Assembly (NCBI GenBank): GCA_017535665.1
Contig: JAFXTS010000029.1
Coordinates: 20,172 to 84,171 of the forward strand
DNA length: 64,000 nt
Source: Bacteroidales bacterium
GTDB taxonomy: Bacteria; Bacteroidota; Bacteroidia; Bacteroidales; WCHB1-69
Direction: 5' to 3'
The position numbers were made by a program, and so were the translations under genes. The notes below the pieces were generated by a model. It was not told where the DNA came from and made no database searches. It saw only the letters and a list, made by a program, of their open reading frames with translations. Numbering within the stretch: position 1 is the first letter of the stretch; every line of letters starts with the position of its first letter. Below, in pieces: positions 18,750 to 27,850 of the stretch.

Positions 18750-19412
18750 ATGGGAGTTTCAGACTTCATGCTCCTCGGTGCGAAAAAGTCACTCATTGCG
18801 TGGCTGCGCGAGCAAGGTATCACTGATGAGAATGTACTCAACGCCTTTGACGTGGTGGAGCGGCATCGCTTCATCCCCAATACTGTTTTGCTGAATCGTG
18901 CCTACGAGAACACGCCGCTGCCCATCGGTTGCGGCCAGACCATCTCGCAGCCTATCACCGTGGCGTTCCAATCGCAACTGCTGAACATTCATCCCGACGA
19001 GAAGGTGCTGGAAATCGGCACCGGCTCGGGTTTTCAGGCGGCCATCCTTTCCGCCATGGGGGCTAAAGTTCACAGCATCGAGCGGCAGTTGGATCTTTTC
19101 CGCCGGACCCGCATTCTGCTGAATAACCAACTGAAAATCAAAAATGTGTTCATGTACTATGGCGATGGTTTCGCGGGGCTTCCCGACAAAGCGCCATTCG
19201 ACAAAATCATCGTAACCTGCGGTGCGCCCAACGTCCCCCCTGCCCTCTTCCAACAGCTCAAAGTCGGTGGCATCATGGTCATCCCTGTGGGCGACGGCGT
19301 GCAACAGATGCTCCGCATCACCAAAATCAGCGAAAACGAATACAACACCGAGACGTTCGGTGAGTTTAAGTTCGTACCCATGTTACAGAAAACCGTTATT
19401 AATCAAAAATAA
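18750..19412 (+). CDS. pcm: Protein-L-isoaspartate O-methyltransferase
   Basis: A 220-residue PCMT: the pre-motif segment HRFIPNTVLLNRAYENTPLPIG, then GQTISQP, SAM motif I VLEIGTGSGFQAAIL and later IIVTCGAPNVPPAL and GGIMVIPVGDG. It methylates isoaspartyl residues so that aged proteins can be repaired, in the cytoplasm. The start is two bases after atpC, so it is probably read with atpDC. Confidence 0.94.
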   Translation: MGVSDFMLLGAKKSLIAWLREQGITDENVLNAFDVVERHRFIPNTVLLNRAYENTPLPIGCGQTISQPITVAFQSQLLNIHPDEKVLEIGTGSGFQAAILSAMGAKVHSIERQLDLFRRTRILLNNQLKIKNVFMYYGDGFAGLPDKAPFDKIIVTCGAPNVPPALFQQLKVGGIMVIPVGDGVQQMLRITKISENEYNTETFGEFKFVPMLQKTVINQK

Positions 19413-19417
19413 TCACC

Positions 19418-20305
19418 ATGAAACGTTTTATCACCTTCATCAGCCTATCCCTGTGCATCTTAATAGCAAGTGCACAGCAATCCGCTTTTCTCTCCATCAC
19501 CAACACACAAAAGGAGAACTTTTGGGTAAACATTAACGATTATTCCATCAACGAACAGTCGGCAGAAACCATCACCATCACCAACCTTGATGTCAACCAC
19601 ACCTACAAGGTGGAGATCATCTTCAACAATCCCGAATACAACACCGTGTCGGCCACTCTCAAGCTGCAGACAGGATACAACAACTTTGCCATCAGCTACT
19701 ACGACCAGAACAAGATGGGGACATTCGAACCGACTCGCCGCACCATACAAGCCATGATGATTGTGGCCGCCAGCGATGTCGTGCGCCTCTCCACACCAGA
19801 GTCTGGCGAATTGGCCAACAGCAGCAACAACAATTACAATGGTCAGATTGGACAGACAAGACCCAATTTCCCGAATCATCCCAACCACCCAAATCATCCC
19901 AACACGCCCAACAATCCTCCTCATCCCGGTTCTGGTGTTCCCACTCCCCCAACCCCGCCCACCCCTCCTACTACTCCTACTACTCCCACTCCTCCTGCTC
20001 CACCCGCTCCCCACGTCTATACAGAAATGGAATTTACACTTGCCTATCAAACTGTTGAAAACCAATCATTTGAAAACGACAAACTGATGGTAGCCAAACA
20101 AGTGGTCTCCGCACGCCCCATCCTTACCAGCCAAATTGTACGCCTCACCCAGCTCCTCACTTTCGATAAGGACAGACTTGACCTCCTGAAATACGCCTAT
20201 ACTTTCTGCGTGGACAAAAGCAACTACCACCTCACCTATAACTTGCTCACTTTCTCTTCCGACAAGAAAGCACTCAAAGCCTACATAACAGCTCATTCAC
20301 ATTAA
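19418..20305 (+). CDS. Secreted DUF4476 protein with Pro/His/Asn-rich linker
   Basis: A 295-residue protein with a signal peptide (ends ASAQ). An N-terminal beta-rich domain (about 20-130) precedes a low-complexity linker (about 145-200) with NHPN repeats and then TPP/PTP repeats. The C-terminal ~95 residues match the DUF4476 pattern: FTLAYQTVENQSFENDKLMV, a FDKDRLDLLKYAYTFCVD segment and a terminal FSSDKKALKAYI. DUF4476 is found in Bacteroidota exported proteins; its function is unknown. It sits between pcm and riboflavin synthase. Confidence 0.8.
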   Translation: MKRFITFISLSLCILIASAQQSAFLSITNTQKENFWVNINDYSINEQSAETITITNLDVNHTYKVEIIFNNPEYNTVSATLKLQTGYNNFAISYYDQNKMGTFEPTRRTIQAMMIVAASDVVRLSTPESGELANSSNNNYNGQIGQTRPNFPNHPNHPNHPNTPNNPPHPGSGVPTPPTPPTPPTTPTTPTPPAPPAPHVYTEMEFTLAYQTVENQSFENDKLMVAKQVVSARPILTSQIVRLTQLLTFDKDRLDLLKYAYTFCVDKSNYHLTYNLLTFSSDKKALKAYITAHSH

Positions 20306-20323
20306 TCTAAAAATCAAAACCTT

Positions 20324-20947
20324 ATGTTTACTGGAATCGTAGAAAAAACTGGAAAAATCGTCAAGATAGAGAAAGAAAACAGCAACTATCATTTCACAAT
20401 AGAGGTTGATTTTGCTGATGAACTCAGCATCGATCAGAGCATGGCACACGACGGCTGCTGCCTCACAGTGGTGAAGGTGGACAAAGAAAAACGGCAGTAT
20501 GTGGTGACCGCCATGGACGAGACCATGCTGAAGACCAATCTCGGCAGCTGGACTGTAGGTTATGAGGTGAACCTCGAGCGCAGCATGCGCATGGACGGTC
20601 GCTTCGACGGTCATATCGTGCAGGGCCATGTGGACCAGACGGCTACCTGCGAGAAGGTGGTGGACGACAACGGCAGCTGGCGTTACTATTTCAGCTACGA
20701 TACCGCCAAGAACAACATCACCGTGCCGAAAGGCTCTATTTCGGTGAATGGCGTGAGCCTCACGGTGGTAGATTCAGAGCCCGGCCATTTCTCCGTCGCC
20801 ATCATCCCCTACACTCACAAGGTCACCAACTTCCACAACTTCCAACCCGGCACTGTGGTCAACATCGAGTTCGACGTTTTTGGAAAATACGTACAGCGTT
20901 TGCTTGAGCAGTATTTGGCAAGTACAAATACTTGTATTTCAAAATAA
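20324..20947 (+). CDS. ribE: Riboflavin synthase (alpha subunit)
   Basis: A 207-residue protein with two lumazine-binding barrels. The N-terminus MFTGIVEKTGKI is diagnostic; repeat 1 has HDGCCLTVV and GHIVQGHVD, repeat 2 has SISVNGVSLTVVD and IPYTHKVTNF. It dismutates two 6,7-dimethyl-8-ribityllumazine molecules to riboflavin. Flavins are needed by the NQR complex coded nearby, though the genes are not linked by an operon. No FMN riboswitch is visible in the 18-base gap upstream. Confidence 0.94.
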   Translation: MFTGIVEKTGKIVKIEKENSNYHFTIEVDFADELSIDQSMAHDGCCLTVVKVDKEKRQYVVTAMDETMLKTNLGSWTVGYEVNLERSMRMDGRFDGHIVQGHVDQTATCEKVVDDNGSWRYYFSYDTAKNNITVPKGSISVNGVSLTVVDSEPGHFSVAIIPYTHKVTNFHNFQPGTVVNIEFDVFGKYVQRLLEQYLASTNTCISK

Positions 20948-20956
20948 TAAGAATAA

Positions 20957-23188
20957 ATGATTAACATCATCCACGCCAGCGAAAACAACCTCAAAAGAGT
21001 TTCGCTGCAAATACCGAAACGGAAAATCACCGTCTTTACAGGCGTTTCCGGTTCAGGGAAATCGTCGTTGTGCCTGGACACCATCGCAGCGGAAAGCCGC
21101 CGCGAACTCAACGAGACCTTTCCCAGTTTCGTACAGCAATATCTTCCCAAATACGGCCGTCCGAAGGTGGAGCGCATCGAAAACATGCCCGTCACCATCG
21201 TCATCGACCAGAAGAAACCCTCCTCCAACAGCCGTTCCACCGTCGGCACCTATACCGACATACAGCCGCTGCTTCGTCTGCTGTTTTCGCGTGTGGGACA
21301 GCCTTTTGTGGGCTACTCCGACTCGTTCTCGTTCAACCATCCTGCCGGAAGCTGTCCCCGCTGCGCCGGTCTGGGTGAAATACGCGAGCTGGATATTCAC
21401 AAACTGGTGGATTTCGACAAGTCGCTGAACGATGAAGACACCATCCATTACATCGCCTTCGGCAAAGGCGGCTGGCGCTGGATACGCTACGCCCACAGCG
21501 GTCTGTTTGACCTCGACAAGAAAATCAAAGACTACTCGCCTGAAGAGCTGGAGCTTTTTCTTTATTCCCCCCAAATTAAACTGAAAAATCCTCCTTCCAA
21601 CTGGCCTAAAACCGCTAAGTATGAAGGACTTGTACCGCGTATGTACCGCAGTATCATCAACTCGGAAGAGGGATTGCTGCACGCTGCGGCCATCAACCCC
21701 ATGCTCACCATGGGCACCTGTCCCGACTGTGGCGGCACCCGTCTGAACGAGAAGATTCGCTCATGCCGCATCAACGGAAAAAACATCGCGGAGGTGGACG
21801 ACATGCCTATTTCGGAGGTGATGAACTTCATCTCGGCCATCGACAATCCGTTAGCGGTGGATATCCAGCGCGAGTTGGCGAAGCGGCTGCAAGCCCTGTG
21901 CGACATTGGGTTAGGGTATCTTTCCTTGAGTCGCGGCACCGGCACGCTGTCGGGCGGCGAGGCACAGCGCATCAAGATAGCCAAATACATCAACTCCGCG
22001 CTTACCGACATGGCCTACGTGTTGGATGAGCCGAGCGTGGGGTTGCACCCGCAGGACATTATTCGGCTCAAACGGTCGTTGCAGCACCTGCGCGACCACG
22101 GCAACACCATCCTGATTGTAGAGCATCACCGTGAAATCATCGCCATGGCGGAACACATCGTCGATATGGGACCGGCAGCAGGAAGCCACGGCGGAGAGGT
22201 AATGTACGAAGGTGATTATCAAGGACTTTTACAATCTGACACCATTACTGGACGGATGCTGCGCAGCAGTACGGAAATCAAGTCGGAAGTGCGCACACCG
22301 AAAGGGTTCGAGCATATTGAAAATGCCACCTTACACAACCTGAAGCACGTGTCGGTGGACATTCCGTTGGGCGTGCTGACCGTCATTGCGGGAGTGGCCG
22401 GCTCGGGCAAATCGTCGCTGATGGAGGTATTCCAGCAGCAATGCCCGAAAGAGACCATCTTCATCGGACAAAAGAACATCGGCATCAACCTGCGTTCCAC
22501 CCCAGCCACCTACCTCAACATTTCCGATACCATCCGCAAACTTTTCGCAAAAGCCAACAACAGCAACATCCAGCAGTTCTCCTTCAACTCCAAGGGGGCC
22601 TGCCCTGCCTGCGAGGGCAAAGGTGTGATCGTGTCGGACATGGCCTTCATGGAATCCATCGAGACGGTGTGCGACGTGTGCGGCGGCACGCGCTACAATG
22701 CGGAGACGCTACAATATTTATATAAAGGAAAGAATATCGCCGAGGTGATGGACATGACGGTGGAAGAGGCGATTGCATTTTTTGAAGGCGAGTCGTTCCA
22801 GCCGCAGCTACAGGCGCTCAACAAGGTAGGATTGGGCTATCTGCATCTCAACCAAGCCATGACAACCTTGTCGGGCGGAGAGTTGCAACGCATCAAGCTG
22901 GCCTCCTACCTGCATCGCAAAGGCGAAATCTTCATTATCGACGAGCCCACCGACGGATTGCACTTGGACGATGTGCGCAAGCTGTTGGCGTTGTTCAACG
23001 AGATGACCGACACAGGCAACACGCTGATACTCATTGAACACAGCTTAGATGTCATCAAGCAGGCCGACTACCTTATTGAATTGGGACCCGGAGGTGGCGA
23101 GGCCGGCGGCGAACTGCTGTTCTGCGGCACGCCACAGCAGATGCTATCGTGCGAGAAGAGCGTCACAAGGCCATATATGAAGGGATAA
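20957..23188 (+). CDS. UvrA-like ABC ATPase (short UvrA paralogue, UvrA2/DrrC type)
   Basis: A 743-residue protein built like UvrA but about 200 residues shorter. It has two Walker A motifs (GVSGSGKSS at 29-37 and GVAGSGKSS near 475), two ABC signatures (LSGGEAQRIK and LSGGELQRIK), two Walker B segments (VLDEPSVGLHP, IIDEPTDGLHL) and Cys pairs of zinc modules (CPRCAGLGE; CPDCGG; CPACEGKG with CDVCGG). UvrA2/DrrC-type paralogues have been linked to tolerance of DNA-binding drugs. Housekeeping UvrA would be expected elsewhere, so a damage or drug tolerance role is inferred. It ends 7 bases from a convergent lipoprotein gene. Confidence 0.88.
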   Translation: MINIIHASENNLKRVSLQIPKRKITVFTGVSGSGKSSLCLDTIAAESRRELNETFPSFVQQYLPKYGRPKVERIENMPVTIVIDQKKPSSNSRSTVGTYTDIQPLLRLLFSRVGQPFVGYSDSFSFNHPAGSCPRCAGLGEIRELDIHKLVDFDKSLNDEDTIHYIAFGKGGWRWIRYAHSGLFDLDKKIKDYSPEELELFLYSPQIKLKNPPSNWPKTAKYEGLVPRMYRSIINSEEGLLHAAAINPMLTMGTCPDCGGTRLNEKIRSCRINGKNIAEVDDMPISEVMNFISAIDNPLAVDIQRELAKRLQALCDIGLGYLSLSRGTGTLSGGEAQRIKIAKYINSALTDMAYVLDEPSVGLHPQDIIRLKRSLQHLRDHGNTILIVEHHREIIAMAEHIVDMGPAAGSHGGEVMYEGDYQGLLQSDTITGRMLRSSTEIKSEVRTPKGFEHIENATLHNLKHVSVDIPLGVLTVIAGVAGSGKSSLMEVFQQQCPKETIFIGQKNIGINLRSTPATYLNISDTIRKLFAKANNSNIQQFSFNSKGACPACEGKGVIVSDMAFMESIETVCDVCGGTRYNAETLQYLYKGKNIAEVMDMTVEEAIAFFEGESFQPQLQALNKVGLGYLHLNQAMTTLSGGELQRIKLASYLHRKGEIFIIDEPTDGLHLDDVRKLLALFNEMTDTGNTLILIEHSLDVIKQADYLIELGPGGGEAGGELLFCGTPQQMLSCEKSVTRPYMKG

Positions 23189-23195
23189 TCAGCGA

Positions 23196-23888
23196 TTACT
23201 CCTCCTTCTCCCGTCCCTCTGCTTCGTAGTGCTTGTCCAACTCGTCGATACTGGTGAGATTTTTGGTGATATCCACGTTCAGGTATTGTCCGCCCTTGGC
23301 CTTCACTTTCCAAATGTAAACCCCATCGGTCTTCACCAAAACGCTGTCTGTCATCTGCCGTTTACGGCTCCAGGCACGCAGGGCGGTATGAGTTTCCTTA
23401 TTGTACAGCCGCACATTGGCGGGGGTGCTCACCTTATAATCCACATAAATCATCGTACCCTTCGGCACATAGAAAGCATATTCGATTTCGTCATCAAATT
23501 GCAGTTCATTTTCATATACTAAAGTGCGCCGCACCGAAGCAAGATTTTCGGCAATAACCCCACGGAGCACCTGCCGCAGTGAATCAACACGGTACTTGTG
23601 GTGCGCACAGAACTTGCGGGCATCGTCAGACAGGCCTGCCGCATCGTAAGTAAACATCAACTCATCGTATTGTTCCACCAGAAGTTGTAAGTCGTTGTCG
23701 GAAGCGGTGATACGATAACTTTTCAAAGTAGAAGGAGCCTCGTCCAACAATGATGAGGTGGACCAATAACTCTCTTTCACTTCGTATGGAAGTCCAAGAG
23801 TATCAACTGTATCTGCAGTTTTTTTTGACGAACATCCTGCCAAAATCAGCATTCCTGCAATCATTATGCACAAACTACGAGCCAACAT
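23196..23888 (-). CDS. Lipoprotein of unknown function in the nqrAB operon
   Basis: A 230-residue lipoprotein (lipobox ILAGC, Cys19). The middle is helical (about 60-115) and the C-terminal half looks like a beta-sandwich: YAFYVPKGTMIYVDYKVSTPANVRLYN at about 138-164, then a strand-rich stretch ending YLNVDITKNL. I recognise no named family. It starts 11 bases after nqrB and follows nqrA-nqrB on one strand, in the place where nqrC stands in the common nqrABCDEF order. A role in NQR assembly or a chance neighbour are both possible. Confidence 0.7.
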   Translation of the reverse strand: MLARSLCIMIAGMLILAGCSSKKTADTVDTLGLPYEVKESYWSTSSLLDEAPSTLKSYRITASDNDLQLLVEQYDELMFTYDAAGLSDDARKFCAHHKYRVDSLRQVLRGVIAENLASVRRTLVYENELQFDDEIEYAFYVPKGTMIYVDYKVSTPANVRLYNKETHTALRAWSRKRQMTDSVLVKTDGVYIWKVKAKGGQYLNVDITKNLTSIDELDKHYEAEGREKEE

Positions 23889-23899
23889 CAGTATCCAAT

Positions 23900-25039
23900 T
23901 TAGAGGTTAATTCGATTTTTCATAAGACGTTTTTTCCTTTTCTTCACCGTAACCCGCACCACGCAATAGTCAATCAGCGGGGCGAACACATTCATCACGA
24001 GGATGGCGAGCATCATGCCTTCCGGATACCCATGGTTGGCCACACGGATGACAATGGCCAGGATGCCCACCAGCAGTCCGAAGATATACTTGCCAGCGGA
24101 AGTGTGCGCTGCCGTGACGGGATCGGTAGCCATGAAGACGGCACCGAAGAGGAAGCCGCCCATGATGATATGTTGCCAGCCGCAGAACGGGGTAACGCCG
24201 CAATGGAACAGGATTTCGGCCATCGCCCAGCCCCCGAAGATGGCCGTCAGCATAATCTTCCAGCTGGCCACTTGCGTCAGCAGGAGGATGAGGGCACCGA
24301 TAAGGATGGCGATTTTGGAGGTTTCGCCGATACAACCGGGGACAGTGCCGACAAACATCTCCATGAACGAGGGCATCTGGCCGGTCGCACCGCTGGCAGC
24401 CAGAGCCAGAGGCGTGGCACCACTGACGGCATCGGGCGCGCCGGAAACCCACACCGCATCACCGGAAATCACTGACGGATAAGCGAAAAAGACGAATGCG
24501 CGCGCCACCAGAGCGGGGTTCAAGAAGTTGTAGCCTGTGCCGCCGAAAACCTCTTTGGCAAACAAGACCGAGAAGGCCGTGGCAACGGCCACCATCCACA
24601 ACGGCACATCGGGCGGCATAATCATCGGGATCAGGAAGCCGGTCACAAAGAAACCTTCCGCCACCTGATGTCCTCGCCGCTGGGCAAAAATCACCTCGAT
24701 AGTGAGGCCTGATACATAAGTCACCACCACCATCGGGAGCCACTTCAACAACCCATATCCCACACATTTCCAGAAACTTGCACTTTCACCTAAAGCAATG
24801 TAGTGCTGACTTCCCACATTCCAAATTCCAAAACAAAGGGCCGGCAGCAGGGCAATCATCACTGTTATCATCACGCGCTTCATATCCACCGCATCGCGCA
24901 CATGGCTTCCGCTTTTCGTCACCGTTTTGGGAGTCAGGAAGAAGCTGTCGATGGCATCATACAACGAAGAGAGGAAATGCAACGGCTTGCCTTTCTCGAA
25001 ATAGGTGCTGAATTTGTCGCTGAGTTGGGAGAGTTTCAT
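23900..25039 (-). CDS. nqrB: Na+-translocating NADH:quinone oxidoreductase subunit B
   Basis: A 379-residue membrane protein of the NqrB/RnfD family. It has the covalent FMN attachment motif SGAT with Thr209 as acceptor in DAVSGATPLA, multiple membrane segments and the family stretch GGTGYNFLNPALVARAFVFFAYP. NqrB holds flavin and quinone sites and forms part of the sodium path. NqrA just upstream, and the NqrF with its FAD/NADH domain elsewhere in the window, identify NQR rather than Rnf. It is 4 bases after nqrA and 11 before the lipoprotein. Confidence 0.95.
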   Translation of the reverse strand: MKLSQLSDKFSTYFEKGKPLHFLSSLYDAIDSFFLTPKTVTKSGSHVRDAVDMKRVMITVMIALLPALCFGIWNVGSQHYIALGESASFWKCVGYGLLKWLPMVVVTYVSGLTIEVIFAQRRGHQVAEGFFVTGFLIPMIMPPDVPLWMVAVATAFSVLFAKEVFGGTGYNFLNPALVARAFVFFAYPSVISGDAVWVSGAPDAVSGATPLALAASGATGQMPSFMEMFVGTVPGCIGETSKIAILIGALILLLTQVASWKIMLTAIFGGWAMAEILFHCGVTPFCGWQHIIMGGFLFGAVFMATDPVTAAHTSAGKYIFGLLVGILAIVIRVANHGYPEGMMLAILVMNVFAPLIDYCVVRVTVKKRKKRLMKNRINL

Positions 25040-25043
25040 GGCA

Positions 25044-26393
25044 TCAACGATTTTCGTTCAAAATTTCACGCAATCCCTCCCGAATAATTTCCTGACATGG
25101 CATCTTGGAAGGACACACCACTTCACAAAGTGCAAAATCCTCATCATCAACCTCATAAATACCCAAATCTTCCATCAGCTCAATGTTGTGAGTTTTGCAT
25201 GCCTTCAACAATTCCAAAGGAAGAATGGACTGATAAGGGAACACTTTATCATACAAACCGGTCATGACGAAGTTGCGCTGGTCGCCATGCTGAGAGGTGT
25301 TGAAATTGAAAATGTGGTGCTTGACCAGCCAGGCGAGAAAGGTATGAGAGAAGCTCCATTTATGAAGATTCGGCCGTAGCCAGCCCAATATCTCACGCTC
25401 GCCACCCTCCGGCAGCAACGTCAGCTGGGCATCATAGAAGCGGGGAGTGACATAGTCGCCCACATCGGCGCCAGTGAGCACATTGCCGCTAATGATGCGC
25501 GCATGTTCTTCTGACAGATTATGGTCGAAAGCGCGGCTGACATCCATACCCAAAGTAGTGGAATAGTAATGGGGATGGCGGATGGCCGGGCCTGTCAGCG
25601 CAAAAATACGGTTAAACGTCAGTTCACCTTTCGACAGGAGTCGCCCTATCTGCGCCACGTTCCACGGCTGGATATACCATACAATGTCGCCCTTGTCGAG
25701 CGGAGAGATCCTGTGGATTTGCGGACCGAGGTTCCCGGCGGGGTGCGGTCCTGTGAAATATTGCAACTGCACATCATGCAGCGACTCCAAGAAGAGGTTA
25801 TCCTCTTTATGGCTCATACAGAGATGGATAGGCACTTTGTCGCCCACCAAAAGTCGGAGGGCACGCAGGCCCGCTAACAGATCATCACGATGCTCATTGA
25901 CCAGCACCTTGTAGGAAGGAGCGAGCGGGGCGGAGTCGAAACACGGAATGAAAAGCGCCTTGGGATGGTCTTCGGGGCGGGCGATGATGGAGAACGGTCG
26001 TTGCCGCATGGAAGGCCATAAGCCGTACTGTAACAAGAGGTTACGCAAAGCCTCAGGAGTGGTAGGCGGATTGAAATCCACCTTACGGATAGTCGGCTGG
26101 TTGCGGTCCACCGACAGGATGATACACTCCACAACACGCTTTTCACCCCGAATGATTTCACATACCGTTCCTTCAACGGGCGAAACCACCACAATGCGCT
26201 CATCGGATTTGTCGGCAAATAGCGGAGTGCCCACTTGCACCGAGTCGCCGGACTGTACCAGCATTTTAGGAGTGAGCCACCGGTAATCGGTCGGACGGAT
26301 ATAGCAACATTCCGACGGCGGCAAAGCATCCACCATCGGGAGCGGCGCACCTGCCAAACGCAAATCCAGACCTTTCCGAATCCGATACTCCAT
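25044..26393 (-). CDS. nqrA: Na+-translocating NADH:quinone oxidoreductase subunit A
   Basis: A 449-residue NqrA of normal length, starting MEYRIRKGLDLRLAGAP. It contains a barrel-sandwich region ADKSDERIVVVSPVEGTV, VVSPVEGTVCEI being typical, and a PHPAGNLGPQIHRISP motif in the middle. NqrA is the peripheral cytoplasmic subunit without a bound redox cofactor. It is the first gene of a nqrA-nqrB-lipoprotein operon with its own -7 box at 26424. nqrC to nqrF are not next to it but near 60-63 kb. Confidence 0.95.
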   Translation of the reverse strand: MEYRIRKGLDLRLAGAPLPMVDALPPSECCYIRPTDYRWLTPKMLVQSGDSVQVGTPLFADKSDERIVVVSPVEGTVCEIIRGEKRVVECIILSVDRNQPTIRKVDFNPPTTPEALRNLLLQYGLWPSMRQRPFSIIARPEDHPKALFIPCFDSAPLAPSYKVLVNEHRDDLLAGLRALRLLVGDKVPIHLCMSHKEDNLFLESLHDVQLQYFTGPHPAGNLGPQIHRISPLDKGDIVWYIQPWNVAQIGRLLSKGELTFNRIFALTGPAIRHPHYYSTTLGMDVSRAFDHNLSEEHARIISGNVLTGADVGDYVTPRFYDAQLTLLPEGGEREILGWLRPNLHKWSFSHTFLAWLVKHHIFNFNTSQHGDQRNFVMTGLYDKVFPYQSILPLELLKACKTHNIELMEDLGIYEVDDEDFALCEVVCPSKMPCQEIIREGLREILNENR

Positions 26394-26423
26394 GAATTAT
26401 TTTGTGCTTAAATAAGTTAGGGG

Positions 26424-26431
26424 CAAAAATA
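26424..26431 (-). promoter_or_regulatory. Bacteroidota -7 promoter box for nqrA-nqrB
   Basis: The minus strand reads TATTTTTG, 30 bases upstream of the nqrA start. Confidence 0.6.
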
Positions 26432-26445
26432 CAAAAAAATATCTA

Positions 26446-27021
26446 TCATTTTACACAAACTGACAGATAACCGTCAATTTCAGCGATATATTCAGTAATT
26501 ATTTTATAATCAGAATGATAAGAAAGAATATTCCGCAAATCCTCGCGGATACCCACGCCCGTGCATTTCAACAACGCCTCTTTGCGTGTCCACAGGCGTA
26601 TGAACTCCAGTTCAGCATCAGCAGAAGAACGAATCAACGACAACTCTTCTGCATTACAAACGCGTTCCATTAGCGCCTGACTCACAGCACGGCGGCACTC
26701 TACATCAATTCCCACCTCAGCATCGTGCAAAGCCACGGCCACTGCCTTTTTGCAATGACTTATATTAAAATGAAGGTCGGGATAATTGCTCAAACGCGGC
26801 TTCCCATTTTCATCATAATGAAATAATGGCCATTGCTTCAAACATCCCTTCTCGCGCATCATTTCCACCAAGAGTTCATACGCCGCTACCTTCTCTCTCC
26901 TACCCTGCAGGTGATTGATTTTCAAAATGTTATCCACCCGTTCCTGCGGAAACCACGACAGGCATTCGGCCATTTTGGCCTCATCATAATGCTCCAGTCC
27001 GGCTTGATAATGGTAAATCAT
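26446..27021 (-). CDS. 4'-phosphopantetheinyl transferase, Sfp type
   Basis: From the ATG at 27021 the product is 191 residues. It has the two family motifs: VGIDVE (magnesium-binding Asp) and FIRLWTRKEALLKCTG (W-x2-KEA pattern), about 45 residues apart. The enzyme moves phosphopantetheine from CoA to carrier proteins of fatty-acid, polyketide or peptide synthases. The start overlaps the ksgA stop as ATGA; a frame opening six codons earlier would overlap ksgA further and is not preferred. No carrier-protein cluster is in the window, so it may serve primary fatty-acid synthesis. Confidence 0.88.
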   Translation of the reverse strand: MIYHYQAGLEHYDEAKMAECLSWFPQERVDNILKINHLQGRREKVAAYELLVEMMREKGCLKQWPLFHYDENGKPRLSNYPDLHFNISHCKKAVAVALHDAEVGIDVECRRAVSQALMERVCNAEELSLIRSSADAELEFIRLWTRKEALLKCTGVGIREDLRNILSYHSDYKIITEYIAEIDGYLSVCVK

Positions 27022-27797
27022 CGCACAATGTTTTCGCAAATCTGTTCAAACTCGGCCACGCCCAATTGTTCGGGACGTTTCGACAGCAGTTCATTCTCCT
27101 TAAATTCAGGAGTGAACTCAAAGGATTTCAGAGAGTTGCGCAACGTCTTACGCCGCTGGTTGAAGGCCGTTTTCACCACATTTTTGAAAAGAGTTTCATC
27201 GCAATGCAGTCGCTTTTCGGGGTTGCGGGTGATGCGGATGACCGCTGATTTCACCTTTGGCGGCGGGTTGAAGGAGTGTTCATGAACAGTGAAGAGGTAT
27301 TCAATATCAAAGAAGGCCTGCAACAGCACACTGAGGATGCCGTACATCTTTTTTCCTGGCGCGGAGGCCACCCGCTCGGCCACCTCTTTCTGGAACATCC
27401 CCACCGTTTCCAATACTAAATCCTTATTTTCCAATATTTTAAATAAAATTTGGGAAGAAATATTGTAGGGAAAATTGCCAATAATGCTGAGGGGCTGGGA
27501 ATAGAGTTCTTCGAGATGAAGTTTCAGAAAATCGGTGGCCAGAATACGGTCATGCAGCTCGGGGAAATGCTGCTGAAGGTAGGCCACCGACTCGCGGTCA
27601 ATCTCTACTACCCTGAAGTCAATGCCAGGCCGTTGCAACAAGAAACGGGTCAGCACACCCATGCCGGGACCGATTTCCAGCACATTAGGATACGGAGCCT
27701 GAAGGCTATCGACAATCTGTTGGGCAATTCCGTCATCGATGAGGAAGTGCTGTCCGAGCGCTTTTTTGGGGGTGACTTGTTGCATAGGTGGTGGCAT
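27018..27797 (-). CDS. rsmA: 16S rRNA (adenine1518/1519-N6)-dimethyltransferase
   Basis: A 259-residue KsgA/RsmA: KKALGQHFLIDDGIAQQIV, SAM motif LEIGPGMGVLTRFLLQ and the catalytic NFPYNISSQILFKI (N-x2-PY for adenine N6). The C-terminal domain has FNPPPKVKSAVIRI. It dimethylates two adenines near the 3' end of 16S rRNA late in 30S assembly. An internal ATG four codons on (MQQVTPKK) is an equally possible start. It follows the rpsA terminator and overlaps the phosphopantetheinyl transferase by 4 bases. Confidence 0.95.
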   Translation of the reverse strand: MPPPMQQVTPKKALGQHFLIDDGIAQQIVDSLQAPYPNVLEIGPGMGVLTRFLLQRPGIDFRVVEIDRESVAYLQQHFPELHDRILATDFLKLHLEELYSQPLSIIGNFPYNISSQILFKILENKDLVLETVGMFQKEVAERVASAPGKKMYGILSVLLQAFFDIEYLFTVHEHSFNPPPKVKSAVIRITRNPEKRLHCDETLFKNVVKTAFNQRRKTLRNSLKSFEFTPEFKENELLSKRPEQLGVAEFEQICENIVR

Positions 27798-27798
27798 T

Positions 27799-27830
27799 TA
27801 AAAGAAATGCCCGCCTCACGGCAGGCATTT
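27799..27830 (-). terminator. Rho-independent terminator of rpsA
   Basis: AAATGCC-T-GCC and GGC-G-GGCATTT pair over 11 positions (one T-G wobble) around a GTGA loop. On the minus strand CTTTT follows. Confidence 0.8.
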
Positions 27831-27850
27831 CATATTCATACTTACAAAGA

